DNA of 64,000 bases from Gordius sp. MW1 (taxonomy: Eukaryota > Nematomorpha > Gordioida > Gordea > Gordiidae). The translations under genes were made by a program, and so were the position numbers. The stretch's first letter is position 1. Each line of letters starts with the position of its first letter. The notes under the pieces were generated by a model, which worked only from the letters and a program-made list of their open reading frames with translations, made no database searches and was not told the origin of the DNA. The stretch spans positions 992,001 to 1,056,000 of the forward strand of contig OZ038526.1 in NCBI GenBank assembly GCA_964036665.1, written 5' to 3'. Shown one piece after another: positions 22,385 through 33,284 of the stretch.

Positions 22385-22612
22385 ACCTATATATTTGAAA
22401 TCTCCATCTTTGGAAGATTTTGAAAAAATACTTCAAAATTTCTATAAATTATGGAACTTTCCTAATTGCATAGGTGCTCTTGATGGTAAGCACTGTGAAG
22501 TGAAATAAAAAAGCCCTCAAATTCTGGAAGTGCATTTTATAACTACAAGCTCTATTTTTCAATAGTTTTGCAAAACTGCCTTGGATTTTTATTAATTGCT
22601 ATAAATTAAATT
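22385..22612 (+). pseudogene. Harbinger (DDE_Tnp_4-like) transposase fragment, copy 1
   Basis: The plus strand reads SLEDFEKILQNFYKLWNFPN then CIGALDGKHCEVK and a stop. In the next frame it continues NSGSAFYNYKLYFSIVLQ and on to AIN. This is the conserved W.FPNCIGA.DGKHI...P..SGS.F.NYK..FSIVL block of PIF/Harbinger transposases, including the first catalytic Asp in the GALDGKH motif. The frameshift and the absence of the remaining catalytic residues make it non-functional. The same block recurs at 23087-23314. Confidence 0.75.
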
Positions 22613-22711
22613 TTCTATATGTGAATTTTTTACATTTATAACACTTATTCCTATCATATTTATTAGATTCATTGTAAGTATATCACAAATAAAACATAAA
22701 TTGCATAGCAA

Positions 22712-23035
22712 TTAATAAAATTGCATAGCAAGTAAAACATCTACAATGTGTTTGTACTGATTTTTGAATTCAAGGTCATAAATCTTCTCCAAAAAACTGT
22801 TTTCTGAACTTTTCTTTTCAATATTTGGAGTTGGAGGTTCTATATGAATATTAATTAATATAAGCTTTATCAATTTACCATTTTCCTTATTACTAGTACA
22901 AGCATCTGAATACATGCTATCAGGGTTAACTGATAGATCTTCTCCATATTATTGAGTCATCTAGACTAGCCCATTGACTCCTAGGTTGTAAGGTAGGTCT
23001 TAAAAAGTCTATCACAGTAAAATAAGGCCATTCAC
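22712..23035 (-). pseudogene. MADF-type DNA-binding protein fragment, copy 1
   Basis: Minus-strand remnant of the same sequence as the longer frame at 23294-23830, with a frame break near 22950. Companion MADF/Myb-like proteins are the usual second gene of PIF/Harbinger elements. It lies convergent to the transposase fragment, as in that family. Confidence 0.55.
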
Positions 23036-23086
23036 CTAAGATAGGAATATCAACTATACATTATATATTGAAACATGTAATGTTCA

Positions 23087-23314
23087 ACCTATATATTTGA
23101 AATCTCCATCTTTGGAAGATTTTGAAAAAATACTTCAAAATTTCTGTAAATTATGGAACTTTCCTAATTGCATAGGTGCTCTTGATGGTAAGCACTGTGA
23201 AGTGAAATTAAAAAGCCCTCAAATTCTGGAAGTGCATTTTATAACTACAAGCACTATTTTTCAATAGTTTTGCACAACTGCCTTGGATTTTTATTAATTG
23301 CTATAAATTAAATT
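23087..23314 (+). pseudogene. Harbinger transposase fragment, copy 2
   Basis: Nearly identical to copy 1 (IGALDGKHCEVK retained, one internal stop removed, frameshift before NSGSAFYNYK kept). Shared defects mean the 702-bp duplication happened after the element had decayed. Confidence 0.75.
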
Positions 23315-23830
23315 TTCTATATGTGAATCTTTTACATTTATAACACTTATTCCTATCATATTTATTAGATTCATTGTAAGTATATCACAAATAAAATAAA
23401 ATTGCATAGCAAGTAAAACATCTACAATGTGTTTGTCCTGATTTTTGAATTCAAGGTCATAAATCTTCTCCAAAAAACTGTTTTTTGAACTTTTCTTTTC
23501 AATATTTGGAGTTGGAGGTTCTATATGAATATTAATTAATATAAGCTTTATCAATTTACCATTTTCCTTATTACTAGTACAAGCATCTGTATACATGCTA
23601 TCAGGGTTAATTGATAAATCTTCTCCAAACATTATTGAGTGATTCAGACTAGACCATTGACTCCTAGGTTGTAAGGTAGGTCTTAAAAAGTCCATCACAG
23701 TAAAATACGGCCAATAAGATGTGGTCAAACCACTTCCACTTTTGAGATTTTTTGACTTATTTAACTCTTTCATATGTATCTCTGAGATTCTTCCATCTAA
23801 CTTTTATATCTTTACCTAAACTAATAAGCA
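23294..23830 (-). pseudogene. MADF-domain protein fragment, copy 2
   Basis: The minus-strand frame from 23773 starts MKELNKSKNLKSGSGLTTSY and WPYFTVMDFLRPTLQPRSQW. The K.SGSG....YWPYF..M.FL.P pattern is the second half of a MADF domain. Upstream in another frame (23774-23830) lies VRWKNLRDTY, the first half, so one base has been lost between them. The C-terminal half (EKKSSKNSFLEKIYDLEFKN) has no recognised domain. Likely the DNA-binding accessory protein of the Harbinger element. Confidence 0.6.
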
Positions 23831-23839
23831 ATTTAAAGT

Positions 23840-24320
23840 TATATTACTACTTGAGACCAAAATCTTATTTTGTTCGCTTTTTGCCGCGTGCGAAAATAAT
23901 TTTTCAGCGATTTCACTATCCGTGCGAATTAATTCACAATTGGCGCGTCATCACGAACGCGGGGTAAATGCGAGATAGCGATTAAGAGAATTGATGCCAA
24001 CCCTTCCCTTGCTTACCATACAATTCGACCCGAAATAATGAGCGATACATACATACACCTCAGTTATATGCAAAATATTGATTAATTTTATCTTAAAGGG
24101 GGAGAGAGGGAGTGGAGGGTTAAGCTTTATGATTAGTTGTTTTTATCAAGGTTACGACAACATAACCTATTATTGGGTTGTTATAAAATAAATTATACAT
24201 ATAAAAGAATATCAAATGGAAGTACAATCATTTATATCTATTTTTAAACAAATATTTCCGTCAAAATTTTTTCTCATCACGAGGAAAAATAAACATGTTG
24301 AAATCTAAATTTAAAAGTTA
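23840..24320. other. No feature recognised
   Basis: AT-rich, with one GC-richer patch at about 23880-23990 (TTTTTGCCGCGTGCGAAAAT); no exon or element end supported. Confidence 0.35.
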
Positions 24321-24324
24321 AAAG

Positions 24325-24635
24325 ATATCAAAATGCACAAGAAAATTTACGTAAATGAGAACTTTTAAAAATCATGAGGAAAAATAAACATAAAAGTTAA
24401 ATATTCAAATAAAAAGATTAAGAAATTTAGAGAAAAGTAAAGGCAATTAATTAAATTTCTTACACAATCATAAAATATTTAATGGGACCAATTTGTAGCA
24501 ATCATATTATTTACAACAAATACTATTAATTTATTATTTATAAAATAAATGATACATATTTCATGTATCCATTTTACCTAATAAAAGCATTTTAACATTT
24601 AAAAAAAAATTAGAAAAGCTTGCCGGGTCAGCTAG
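24325..24635 (+). mobile_element. Helitron-type 3' end and empty-site paralogue
   Basis: Ends AAAAGCTTGCCGGGTCAGCTAG at 24635 followed by T, a Helitron 3' terminus. The block 24325-24540 is a near copy of 25931-26181 plus the bases just after 27764, and contains the uninterrupted target AATTTATTATTTATAAA. It therefore preserves the pre-insertion state of the Helitron at 26182-27764. Confidence 0.65.
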
Positions 24636-24956
24636 TTAAATATAAACTCTAAACTCCTTAAACCAATATTTAATGTTTATTTATTTGTGACCACTTGATA
24701 AAATTTTATCTTTTAATGTTTATATATCATCTCCAAACAAATAATCGCGAATTTTTATTCAGGCCCATTTATTTATTTAACCACTTGATAGTGATAAAAT
24801 TCGTGCTCCATTTCAATATATAAAATTTATTTATCATATTAAATTAATCCTATAAATAAATAATACATAAATTAATCCTTAAATCGAATATGGTGGTATC
24901 ATCGAAGGGCTATTGATGTGAGTTAGTCGGACAATGGTGGAGTCTTTAATTGTAGG

Positions 24957-25545
24957 CTATATTATTGTGGAGAAATTCGCTCCTGATATTAATTTATTTT
25001 TAATGTTTGTCAGCAGGTCGAGTGGGTAGTTGAGGTCTAAAAATCTTTGTGTTATCTTGTCAACTTCAACAATCCTATCACACTCTCGAGAGCAATGAGA
25101 TATTGCTCTTTTAATTATCATTCTAAATGTGTTTATTTTAAATGAAGAGGGGGAATGGCTGTGCCATGGTATATACTGATAGGAATCAGTAGGTTTATGG
25201 TAAACTGTTGTGATGATCTCTTTATTTAAATTATGGAGGGTTAAATCTAGAAATGGTAACTGATTATTTGATTCTATTTCAACTGTAAAAATAATGTTTT
25301 TATGGAATGAATTTAATGTTTTTAAAAAATCATCTAAGTCATTAGTTAGGTTATGAGGCCAAATACATAAAATGTCATCAACATATCTGGCATAATAAAA
25401 AGGAGGGAATAATTTAGAGGATTGTATGTAGGATTCTAATTCGTTAAGAAAAATGTTGGCAATAAGGGGTGCGAGGGGGTTGCCCATAGCAGTGCCATCA
25501 ATTTGGTCATAATTTCTATTATTAAACTGAAAGTTATTTGTTGTG
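24957..25545 (-). pseudogene. Penelope-like element reverse transcriptase fragment
   Basis: The minus strand reads in frame through YDQIDGTAMGNPLAPLIANI and contains YVDD (residues 35-38 counting from the Met of MGNPL), followed by LNSFHKNIIFTVEIE, QLPFLDLTL and TTVYHKPTDSYQYIPW. This order (GTAMG.PL, Y.DD, F..E.E....LPFLD, Y.KPT.....) is diagnostic of Penelope-like retroelements. The fingers region upstream and the GIY-YIG endonuclease are missing, and the frame stops at 24957, so it is a fragment. The ATG at 25487 is internal; coding similarity continues upstream to about 25545. Confidence 0.8.
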
Positions 25546-25559
25546 CAAAAATTGTAGTG

Positions 25560-25930
25560 GACAAAAGTATAGTATGAGGGGGGAGGGTAATTTTAGTAGT
25601 AATAAAATTTGTTACTTCATGATAAGCACCCCCCCCCCCTATTTTTATTTTTGTATATTACATGTGCGCTTTGCTGAGTTGCTGGCCAGGCTGCCTTCAT
25701 TATATTACGTTTTTGTGTGTTTGTGGGGGAAAGGAAACATGTGTGGGAGTAAGTTTAAGTTTTTGTGATGGATGGACAAACTAATAAAAGGGTCATGGGC
25801 GTGGTGGCAGGGAAGGGTAACTATCAAAAGATTTAAAATGTTTTAATTAGTTATTATTAACCACGACAAATGAGTATGACCTAAATACTAGTGGTAAAAC
25901 CATTTTTAATTAGACCCCCCCCCCCCTAAA
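25560..25930. other. No gene recognised
   Basis: Contains C-runs at 25630 and 25917 and low-complexity sequence; no support for a gene. Confidence 0.35.
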
Positions 25931-26181
25931 AGATATCAAAATGCACAGGAAAATAAAATTTACGTAAATGAGAACTTTTAAAAATCATGAGGAAAAATAA
26001 ACATAAAAGTTAAATACTCAAATAAAAAGATTAAGAAATTTAGAGAAAAGTAAGGGCAATAACATAATATTACGTGGTAAATATTTTTGAGTATATAATT
26101 AAATTTCTTACACAATCATAAAATATTTAATGGGACCAATTTGTAGCAATCATATTATTTACAACAAATACTATTAATTTA

Positions 26182-27764
26182 TCTATATATATAAAGTAAA
26201 GTGTATGTATGTATGTAAGGGCTAATCTCTGAAACTACCGGCCCGATTCGCGCGAAACTTTACCAGTAGGTTCCCAGGGAGGCCAGGGGTAAAATAGCTT
26301 TTTCAGAATCCTAAAATTTCTTTTAATTTTCGAGATATTGGGTTTTATGCGTTTTGACGTTCAATAAAATGTCAATCAAACGCACCTCCTCGCGTTCGTC
26401 GAAAATTTGAATATACAGACAGTTCTGTAGTAAAAGTGTATCCCTTATAGTAGTTTGTAAAACGTAATCTTTTCTTAACGGTGACAACATAAAATTTATG
26501 AATTAAATTTCTTAAACGTCATTTTTCTTAACGGTGACAATATAAAATTTATGAATTAAATTTCTTAAACGTCATCTTTTCTTAACGGTGACAAGACAAC
26601 ATAAAATTTATGAATTAAATTTCTTAAACGTCATCTTTTCTTAACGGTGACAATATAAAATTTATGAATTAACCTGAAATAAATAAAATTGTAGATTATT
26701 TGAGAAAATATGGTGAAGAAGATGAATTTTTCTCATTATCATTAAATGAGATATTTTAAATGAGAAAGATGAAGGTATATATAATTTAAATGTAATATAA
26801 AATAGTCCAACGTTGATTATTCTGAGTAAATGCTATTTATATATAAATGTCATTATTTATCTATCATTAATTTTTATTAAATGAGATATATAAATGAGAA
26901 TAAATTCTGAAACTACCGGCCCGATTCGCCCGAAACTTTACCCGTAGGTTCTCAGGGCGGCCAGGTGTAAAATAGCTTTTTCAGATTGCTAATTCCTTTT
27001 AGTTTTAAAATATCGGACATTTCTCGGCCTTTTGGTTTTAAAAAAGGGCTAAATTCTGAAACTTCAGATCCGATTCGAGCGAAAATATAGCCGTAGATGC
27101 CCAGATAGGCCAGGGGTAAAATAGCTTTTTTAGATTCCTAAAATACCTTTTTGTTTTAAAAATATCTGACATTTCCCGTCCAGTTTCGTTTATAGCAGCA
27201 TATACAATAATGACGTCATACATACAAAGCTGAAGTTTTCTCGAATTAGATATTTAAAAGTATAATAAAAATGTTACAGTATAAGGTTAAAATTATTGGG
27301 GTTTAGGAGACTATTTAAATTAAATAAATAAAATTTAAATTATGCAGTTTGTCATTATTATCACGTGGTCGATCATAGAAGCATATTTTTAATAATTTTC
27401 CATCCTTCAATTAATTATTTTATTATATTAAGGAAAATTGTATTTCAAATAAATCAGCTAACTAGAAAAATAAAATAATGGTATTATTGTATAATAACAA
27501 TAAGTAACAACATTAATAAGCAATTTTTTCGAAAACATTTAATTTTAGTCGGATCGGATTTGATGACTAAAACAGAATTTGCATTTGGTTTGTCTTATTA
27601 TATAAATATATACTAAAAATAGTGGGTTCATAAAATCATTCGGACCTTTCACATTATAAATTATTTCATATATGACCCCATTTTAGATAAGTCTTATTAA
27701 TAGCTTATACTTAATTAACCACTTAAGGACTGAGCCAAAGCAACGCTTGGCCGGGCACAGCTAG
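26182..27764 (+). mobile_element. 1.58-kb non-autonomous Helitron with proven borders
   Basis: Starts TCTATATATATAAAG, ends GCAACGCTTGGCCGGGCACAG then CTAG, inserted between A and T. A subterminal stem (GCCAAAGC / GCTTGGC) precedes the 3' end. The paralogous unoccupied copy near 24520-24540 joins the two flanks exactly, fixing both borders. The interior repeats the module GAAACT.CCGGCCCGATTCG...CGAAACTTTACC three times (about 26230, 26910, 27055) and holds a ~60-bp minisatellite. No Rep/helicase frame remains. Confidence 0.85.
26461..26672 (+). repeat. ~60-bp minisatellite inside the Helitron
   Basis: Three and a half copies of a unit containing CTTAACGGTGACAACATAAAA and TTATGAATTAAATTTCTTAA. 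One copy has a short internal insertion (GACAAGACAACA). Confidence 0.7.
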
Positions 27765-28099
27765 TTATTTATAAATGGAAGTACAATTTTTGCATTGGTC
27801 AGCAACCAGGACACGGTAAAAGTGGATATAAATACATAAGAGTCAAAAAAAAATGATTATGTCGGAATCGTCATGATTGCATAACAAATAATATAACTGG
27901 ATTGTATAACTTAAAACCCAAATTATTTTTAATTGCTATGTAATAATATCTTCAGAAAAAATTTTAATTGCGAAAATTAAATGGCTGTTGAAGTAGGACC
28001 TGGCATTTTTCAACAAAAAAGGTTTTTTCTAACCCTTGCCTATATTACATTTTGCCCATAAATGGAAAATTTGTATATATAATTAATTAATCATTAGGC

Positions 28100-28256
28100 A
28101 TTGAATACCCCCCTATAAGCATTCTCGCCCCTTCCCACCTTTCTCGCCCATAAATTGCATAGCAAATATGATACATTTATTCGAAGTATAGATGAGTCGT
28201 CCCCCCTTCCCTTCCCCCCTTCCCTTCTCCCCTCCCCCTTCCCACGAGGGCCCGAG
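28100..28256 (-). repeat. Composite-family head module, copy 4 (reversed)
   Basis: Reverse complement of the head module, ending CACGAGGGCCCGAG. It lacks the GGCTTC part of the usual GGGCCTTCGGCCC hairpin. Confidence 0.7.
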
Positions 28257-29054
28257 TTTATTATATAATAGATAATTTAACAAATCTTATATATAACACA
28301 CCGAGGGAGATAGAGATGAGGGGTGGGGCACCTCTTATGCATTAATTTAAAAAATAACACAGCGAGGGAGATAGAGATGAGGGGTGGGGCACCTCTTTCT
28401 CATGCATTAATTTAAAAAAGCGATAACCTAATATACCCATTGCAAATAGATAGGGAGGATACAACGGACGGACGGACAACCAAAAACGAGCCCATAAATT
28501 GCATAGCAATTAATACCCAATGCAAATAGATAGGGAGGGTAGACAACGGACGGACGGACAACGGATAACCAAAAAACGAGCCCATAAATTGCTTAGCAAT
28601 TAATTATATTGATTTATAATTATATTGTCGAAATAAAACTATTATTTTTTATCATAGCTGATTATTGTATTAAAAAATATAAGACATTTTAATTGCTATG
28701 CAATTTATGGGCTCGTTTTTGGTTGTCCGTTGTCCGTCCTTCCAACGTTTTGACTTGCTGGTTTTTGAATTGGTATATTAGGTTAACATTGATAATTACC
28801 CTATTCTATGCCCTCCCCTAGAAGGGCCCTTCCCTCTACTGATATGGGTCCCTGTGCCCCCCCCCCCTACAAAAGCCTATGCCTCTACTGATGTGTGTTC
28901 GAATCCCGACGAACGTTCTGAATTGCTGGTTCGATACCCGGAGAGGACAAAATATTTATTAATTGCTATGCAATTTATGCTTTTTTTTTAAATTAAATTA
29001 ATATTATGTCCTTGTTAATACCATGGATAATATGACTTTTTGACCGTCTGCAGG

Positions 29055-29755
29055 CTACTGACCAATGAAAAAAATGACCATTGGCCAAATAAATCGAAAT
29101 TTTTTTTTTCGTTTTTGAATTGGTTAACATTGATAATTACTCTATGCCTCTACTAATATGGGTCCCTGTTCCCCTACAAAGGCTTATGCCTCTATTAATG
29201 TGGGTTCGAACCCCGACGAACGTTCTGAATTGCTGGTTCGACACACGGAGAGGACAAAATTTTTATTTTTTTTTAAAATTAAATTAATATTATGTCCTTG
29301 TTAATACCATGGATAATATGACGTTTTGACCGTCCGCAGGCTACAGACCAATAAAAAAAATGACCATTGGCCAAATAGATCGAAATTTTTTTTTCGTTTT
29401 TTGGCTAACATTGATTTATAGACCTGGTAACCAATGAAAAAAAAGACCATTGGCCAAAGTGTGAAGAGAAATTTTTTTTCCGTTTTTTTTACTCTTATGA
29501 TTGTTCCTGTTAATACCATTGATAATAAGGCTTATTGGCCGTCCGCTGGCTGCTGACGAATGGAAAAAAATGACCATTGGGCAAAGTGTGAATCAAAAAA
29601 TTTTTTTTCGTTTTTTGGCTAAGATTGATTTATAAACCATCTGTTGGTACTGACCAATGGAAAAAAATGACCATTGGCCAAAGTGTGAAGCGAAATTTTT
29701 TTTCGACTCGTATGTATTAATAGACCGTCTCTTGGTACTGACCAATGGAACATTT
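29055..29755 (-). repeat. Hairpin-unit tandem array 3 (reversed)
   Basis: About six reversed units with CTGACCAATGGAAAAAAATG and ACCATTGGCCAAA, separated by TTTTTTTTCGTTTTTT stretches. Confidence 0.75.
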
Positions 29756-30160
29756 TATCACATGTAAATTTTTTGAGATATCCTTATGATACCTGTGACA
29801 TTTTACGATGCGCGGTCGTAACAGGCAATAGCGGAGCTATTGCATGTCGCTGCTCGTTTCGTCGCAAGTTTATTAATTGTAACTTTTTTATAATTTTATT
29901 ACTGACGCCTAATATTGTATTAATTGTTATTTTTAACAAAGTTGGAGGTTTTATGAATTAAAAAGCGAAGCTAACAAAAAACCTTTTTTGTTGAAAAATG
30001 CCAGGTCCTACTTAAACAGCCATTTAATTTTCGCAATTAAAAATAATTTGGGTTTTAAGTTATACAATCCAGTTATATTATTTGTTATGCAATCATGACG
30101 ATTCCGACATAAATTGCATAGCAAATATGCTTTGTTTATACGAAGTATAAAAGAGTAATC

Positions 30161-30847
30161 GATGTTAGGGCTTAAAAATTTGGCACGGATTTCGTGTCGT
30201 GCTAACTTAATGATGTAAATAATTGAGCCTTGTGCGTTTTAGTTGTGAAGGAAGGGGGAGATGAAACATGTGGGGGAATGAGTTCATCTTTAAAATTCGG
30301 TCAAAATCCAAAATCAGCTGTATTATGATATAGAATCAATTTTTATTTGATTGTAAAAAGAATATTATTATTATAGGACGGTCGTGTCCCCTCCTGCGTG
30401 GCTAAATAAATTAAAGTGGGCCTGGGCCTTGAACCCTCTTTAACTATTTGTTAAAAAATTTTGCACAATAAACACTTACAATTATATTTGATATATTTTT
30501 TTTATTGACAAATTAAAAAAATTTATTTTTTAACCTTAATATAATTTATGACTTCATGATGGAACTTGAGTTCATGCTTCAATCAAAACTCTCCGGGGGT
30601 ATTTGAAATTTCTGGAGGGGTAATACCTCCCCCCCGGGCCCGCCCCTGAAGGAAACCCTGCCTGAATCTATAAAAATAATTCCGATTTAATTATTATTAT
30701 AATTAATAATCACTATGAAAATACATGCGCTCATTAAAAAAAATTGGATTAAATCAATACTTCCAAATATTGAAATAAATTCAATTTTGAAATATATTTC
30801 ATTATCTATTAAATAAAATATAATGAAGAAATAAAATTAAAAAATTT
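30161..30847. other. No gene recognised
   Basis: AT-rich. Contains the inverted copy (30362-30418) of a ~60-bp segment from 20880-20945 and a CCTCCCCCCCGGGCCCGCCC patch near 30625. Confidence 0.35.
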
Positions 30848-30951
30848 GTCAGAAGTGGGATTTGAACCCAGGCCCTAATTCGAGGACCAGAAGCCTCAAT
30901 TAAGGTATAAACCTTGAATCTGGCGCCTTAGACCACTCGGCCATCCTGACA
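30848..30951 (-). tRNA. tRNA-Leu(CAA) with intron
   Basis: On the minus strand the gene begins GTCAGGATGGCCGAGTGGTC (A box TGGCCGAGTGGT) and ends TTCTGAC plus discriminator A, giving a 7-bp acceptor stem with one G-T pair. The anticodon arm reads CCAGATT-CAA-G, and an intron of about 18 bp follows the base 3' of the anticodon, as in animal tRNA-Leu(CAA) genes. A long variable arm (GGTCCTCGAATTAGGGCC) marks it as class II. The T arm has the B box GGTTCAAATCC. No CCA is encoded. It looks intact and is the clearest functional gene in the window. Confidence 0.93.
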
Positions 30952-31365
30952 TAATTTATAAAATACAGAGCATATATAAATTGTTTTTACAAAAATTATA
31001 GGCTTAAATCTAATTTGTATAGGAACTATTATAAAATTTAAAATAATGGCTAATTGTTTAATTATTGTCACCAGATCAACAATTGTTATAGACACCTCAA
31101 AATTATTGAGTCTCCTGATAAAGTGGTTGAGGCTCGCTTGCAATTATTCTCATGTGCCCATGCCTTATTAAAAATTTCATTGAAGTTTTTAGGTTTAATA
31201 CCTTTAACCCAAATGTATATAAATGTATATTTGTTATATATAATAAATTTATACAAATATAAATATACTAAGTGTATGCCTTAAACATTTGTTTGACAAT
31301 AATAAGATTTTAAATCTAAAAAATTTAATGAATAAATTTTTAATATGGTTAAAAATCTACTATCC
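30952..31365. other. Spacer between tRNA and nuclease gene
   Basis: AT-rich; no promoter or terminator can be identified with confidence. The plus-strand frame here shows no similarity I recognise. Confidence 0.35.
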
Positions 31366-32238
31366 TTAATTCTTAGTTTTCCCATAAGCTATTGCCTCCT
31401 CAAATTCCCTTCTACCTTCTCTACCTTTTTCCATTTCTTTCTTTAGAGTACTAGCTATGATACGCAGCCATTTAAGATGGCCTTCATAGAGCTCTCTTTC
31501 TTCGTCAGTAAAGTGCATAGCATCTGACATTGTTAGAGCTTTTTTTAAGGCAACATTGTCTAATTCTTTAGGTAAATTATCTTTGTTAAGTAGGTCACTT
31601 CTTGTTAGAAAAGCTGTCCACATGTCTAGAGAGTTTTTTACTTTTTTCAGTATATCAGGTAATTCCATATAAGAATTATAATAATAATTTTCAGTAAACT
31701 TATTAAGCTCAATAGTATGTAATTCGAGGTCCTTGAAATACAACAAGCCACTATCTTTTTTGACTATATGTAAAACATTGTGATATTTAGTTACATTCGT
31801 AATAGAAATAAAGTTTAGAATATGAATACCAATGGCTTTGCTTAGGGTAGAATAGTCCTGAGCTACCTTTAATTTCTCGGTATATAATTTAGCCCAATGA
31901 TATAAAGCTCGCTTATCATAATCAGCGTCATCCATAATAATTTGAATTTTAATATTGAACCTTTTGCCATCAACAGATTTGCCTATAACATCTAATATTG
32001 AGAGTTTATCACTCTTAAAGCTCTTTGGATTATATGGGTTAAGCAGCGTTACCTCTGCCACTTGATCCTCTTGTCCAACGGTAGAATTAATCAAGGATAC
32101 CAGCAAGTCCGCATTCTCTTCAACACCAAATATCTTTTTGAAAGCTAAATCCACGTGAGGAGCTATTTTATACAAACATATGGAGTGTTTTTGTATAATT
32201 GTCTTGCGGAATATGAAAAAGCTTACAGGTTTAATCAT
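31366..32238 (-). CDS. Rpn-family PD-(D/E)XK nuclease / putative transposase, bacterial type
   Basis: A 290-aa intronless frame of the Rpn/PDDEXK_2 family, recombination-promoting nucleases that are abundant in Rickettsiales and other endosymbionts. Recognisable blocks: VDLAFKKIFGVEENADLLVS (residues 29-48), VTLLNPYNPKSFKSDKLSIL (63-82) with the expected catalytic Asp83, DADYDKRALYHWAKLYTEKL (105-124), and a C-terminal EGR..FEEA....K tail. The usual catalytic E-x-Q motif is I-K-I-Q here (Lys97), so activity is doubtful. The first ~24 residues do not fit the family; the native start was probably further in. It stands between a eukaryotic tRNA and a MULE, with no operon. The best reading is a lateral transfer from an endosymbiont, still open but lacking a catalytic residue. 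Confidence 0.75.
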   Translation of the reverse strand: MIKPVSFFIFRKTIIQKHSICLYKIAPHVDLAFKKIFGVEENADLLVSLINSTVGQEDQVAEVTLLNPYNPKSFKSDKLSILDVIGKSVDGKRFNIKIQIIMDDADYDKRALYHWAKLYTEKLKVAQDYSTLSKAIGIHILNFISITNVTKYHNVLHIVKKDSGLLYFKDLELHTIELNKFTENYYYNSYMELPDILKKVKNSLDMWTAFLTRSDLLNKDNLPKELDNVALKKALTMSDAMHFTDEERELYEGHLKWLRIIASTLKKEMEKGREGRREFEEAIAYGKTKN

Positions 32239-32443
32239 TCGACTAGAAGAACCTTTGGTAACTTCTTTAGCAACTCTTGTAACAAATTAAACTTGTTGTA
32301 GTTTATTAAGGCGATGATAAAAATGTGGTGGAATAATTATAATGGTTTATTGTAATTAGATAGATAGATAGGTCAATTAGAATATACGCGATTCAGCTAC
32401 AGGAAAATACGAATTCTACTCAATTACGAATTCCGTGAATAAA

Positions 32444-32703
32444 GCTAAACATTCTCCACTTTTGGGTGACGTTCCTATTGTTTAAACGCGTTGCTTAAAC
32501 GTTCTCCTACCGAACGAAAATAAACAACGCGTCCGCGTTCGTAATGTTTTGCTTGCTTGATTACAAATAAACAAACAAGAATCTGCCATTTTTTAATTTT
32601 ATTCCCATATTAGTTTCACCCATATCAATTTTTTTGCTCCATTTAGTTATTGAGCTGTGCAGTGGTAAGAACAATTACACATATTTTAAATATTTTTTGG
32701 ATA
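32444..32703 (+). repeat. MULE left terminal inverted repeat
   Basis: Inverted match to 39355-39614, from GCTAAACATTCTCCAC through TTATTGAGCTGTGCA.TGGTAAG to AAATATTTTTTGG. Contains a GC-rich patch AACAACGCGTCCGCGTTCGT in an otherwise AT-rich repeat. Confidence 0.85.
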
Positions 32704-32836
32704 AAAGTTTTTGAAAAAGAGTTTAAATCAATTGAACAATTATTATTCTCCAAGAAACTTTATGAAGATACAGTTTATTCAAGTTATTATATAACAAAAT
32801 TAGTATTACTAACCAAAGATTTATATTCCAATGATG
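32650..32836 (+). pseudogene. MULE coding remnant, 5' part
   Basis: An open plus-strand frame containing FWIKVFEKEFKSIEQLLFSK and TKLVLLTKDLYSND, cut by the hAT insertion at 32837. After the insertion the same frame resumes at 38145 (ISNFKYKK) before a possible donor AAG|GTAACA. No domain is assignable to this part alone. Confidence 0.4.
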
Positions 32837-33284
32837 TAGTGTTGTAAAAAACCAAGGGTTTCTATTGGTTGCCTGCAAGCGTTGGCGTTTTTTTTCACCC
32901 AACCTTTTCAGTGTTAGGTGAATTTTCTTGGGAGGGCTTTGGCGTTTGGCGTTTTTGTAAAAAACACCCAAAGCGTTTTGGGTGTTTTTTTTGGGGGCAC
33001 CTTTGGCGTTTAGGTTTGGGTGTATTAAAGAGCTAAAGGGTTTGGGTGGATAATATTATTAACCTTTTGGTTTAGTTTTGGTCGTTTTGGGTTGGGCATG
33101 CAAATATATCAATTTGTTTATCATATTTGTGTATTTAGATTTAGGTAATGAACTTTTAATTTAAGAAAATAAAAATAAATGTATCATGACGTCACAATCT
33201 AGTAAATTCAGTAAATTATAATTAATTATTATGCATTATAGAAGTAGGTAGTAAATTAATATGTTTTATATATGAAAAAAATTT

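Larger units (their letters stand above)
22371..23072. repeat. Tandem duplication unit 1 of a PIF/Harbinger remnant
   Basis: A 702-bp period: ACATGTAATGTTCAACCTAT starts at 22371 and again at 23073. Both units hold a transposase fragment on the plus strand followed by a MADF-type fragment on the minus strand. Unit 1 carries a small insertion containing CATAAATTGCATAGCAATTA next to ATTGCATAGCAAG; unit 2 has only the single ATTGCATAGCAAG. Confidence 0.75.
27785..30160. repeat. Composite repeat cluster 2 (foldback, ~2.3 kb)
   Basis: About 27856-28025 and 29975-30115 are inverted copies (ATGTCGGAATCGTCATGATT at one end, AATCATGACGATTCCGACAT at the other). Between them lie a reversed head module (28100-28256), GATAGAGATGAGGGGTGGGG modules (28300-28400), GGACGGACAACGGA arrays (28450-28570), B-box-like modules (28780-28945, 29130-29260) and a reversed hairpin array (29055-29755). 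The spacer 29760-29970 is unlike the other clusters. No gene recognised. Confidence 0.7.

Noticed and set aside
24957..25545. Considered as a group II intron or LINE reverse transcriptase
   Set aside because: GTAMG.PL, YVDD and LPFLD with the KPT block fit Penelope-like elements better than LINE or intron enzymes.
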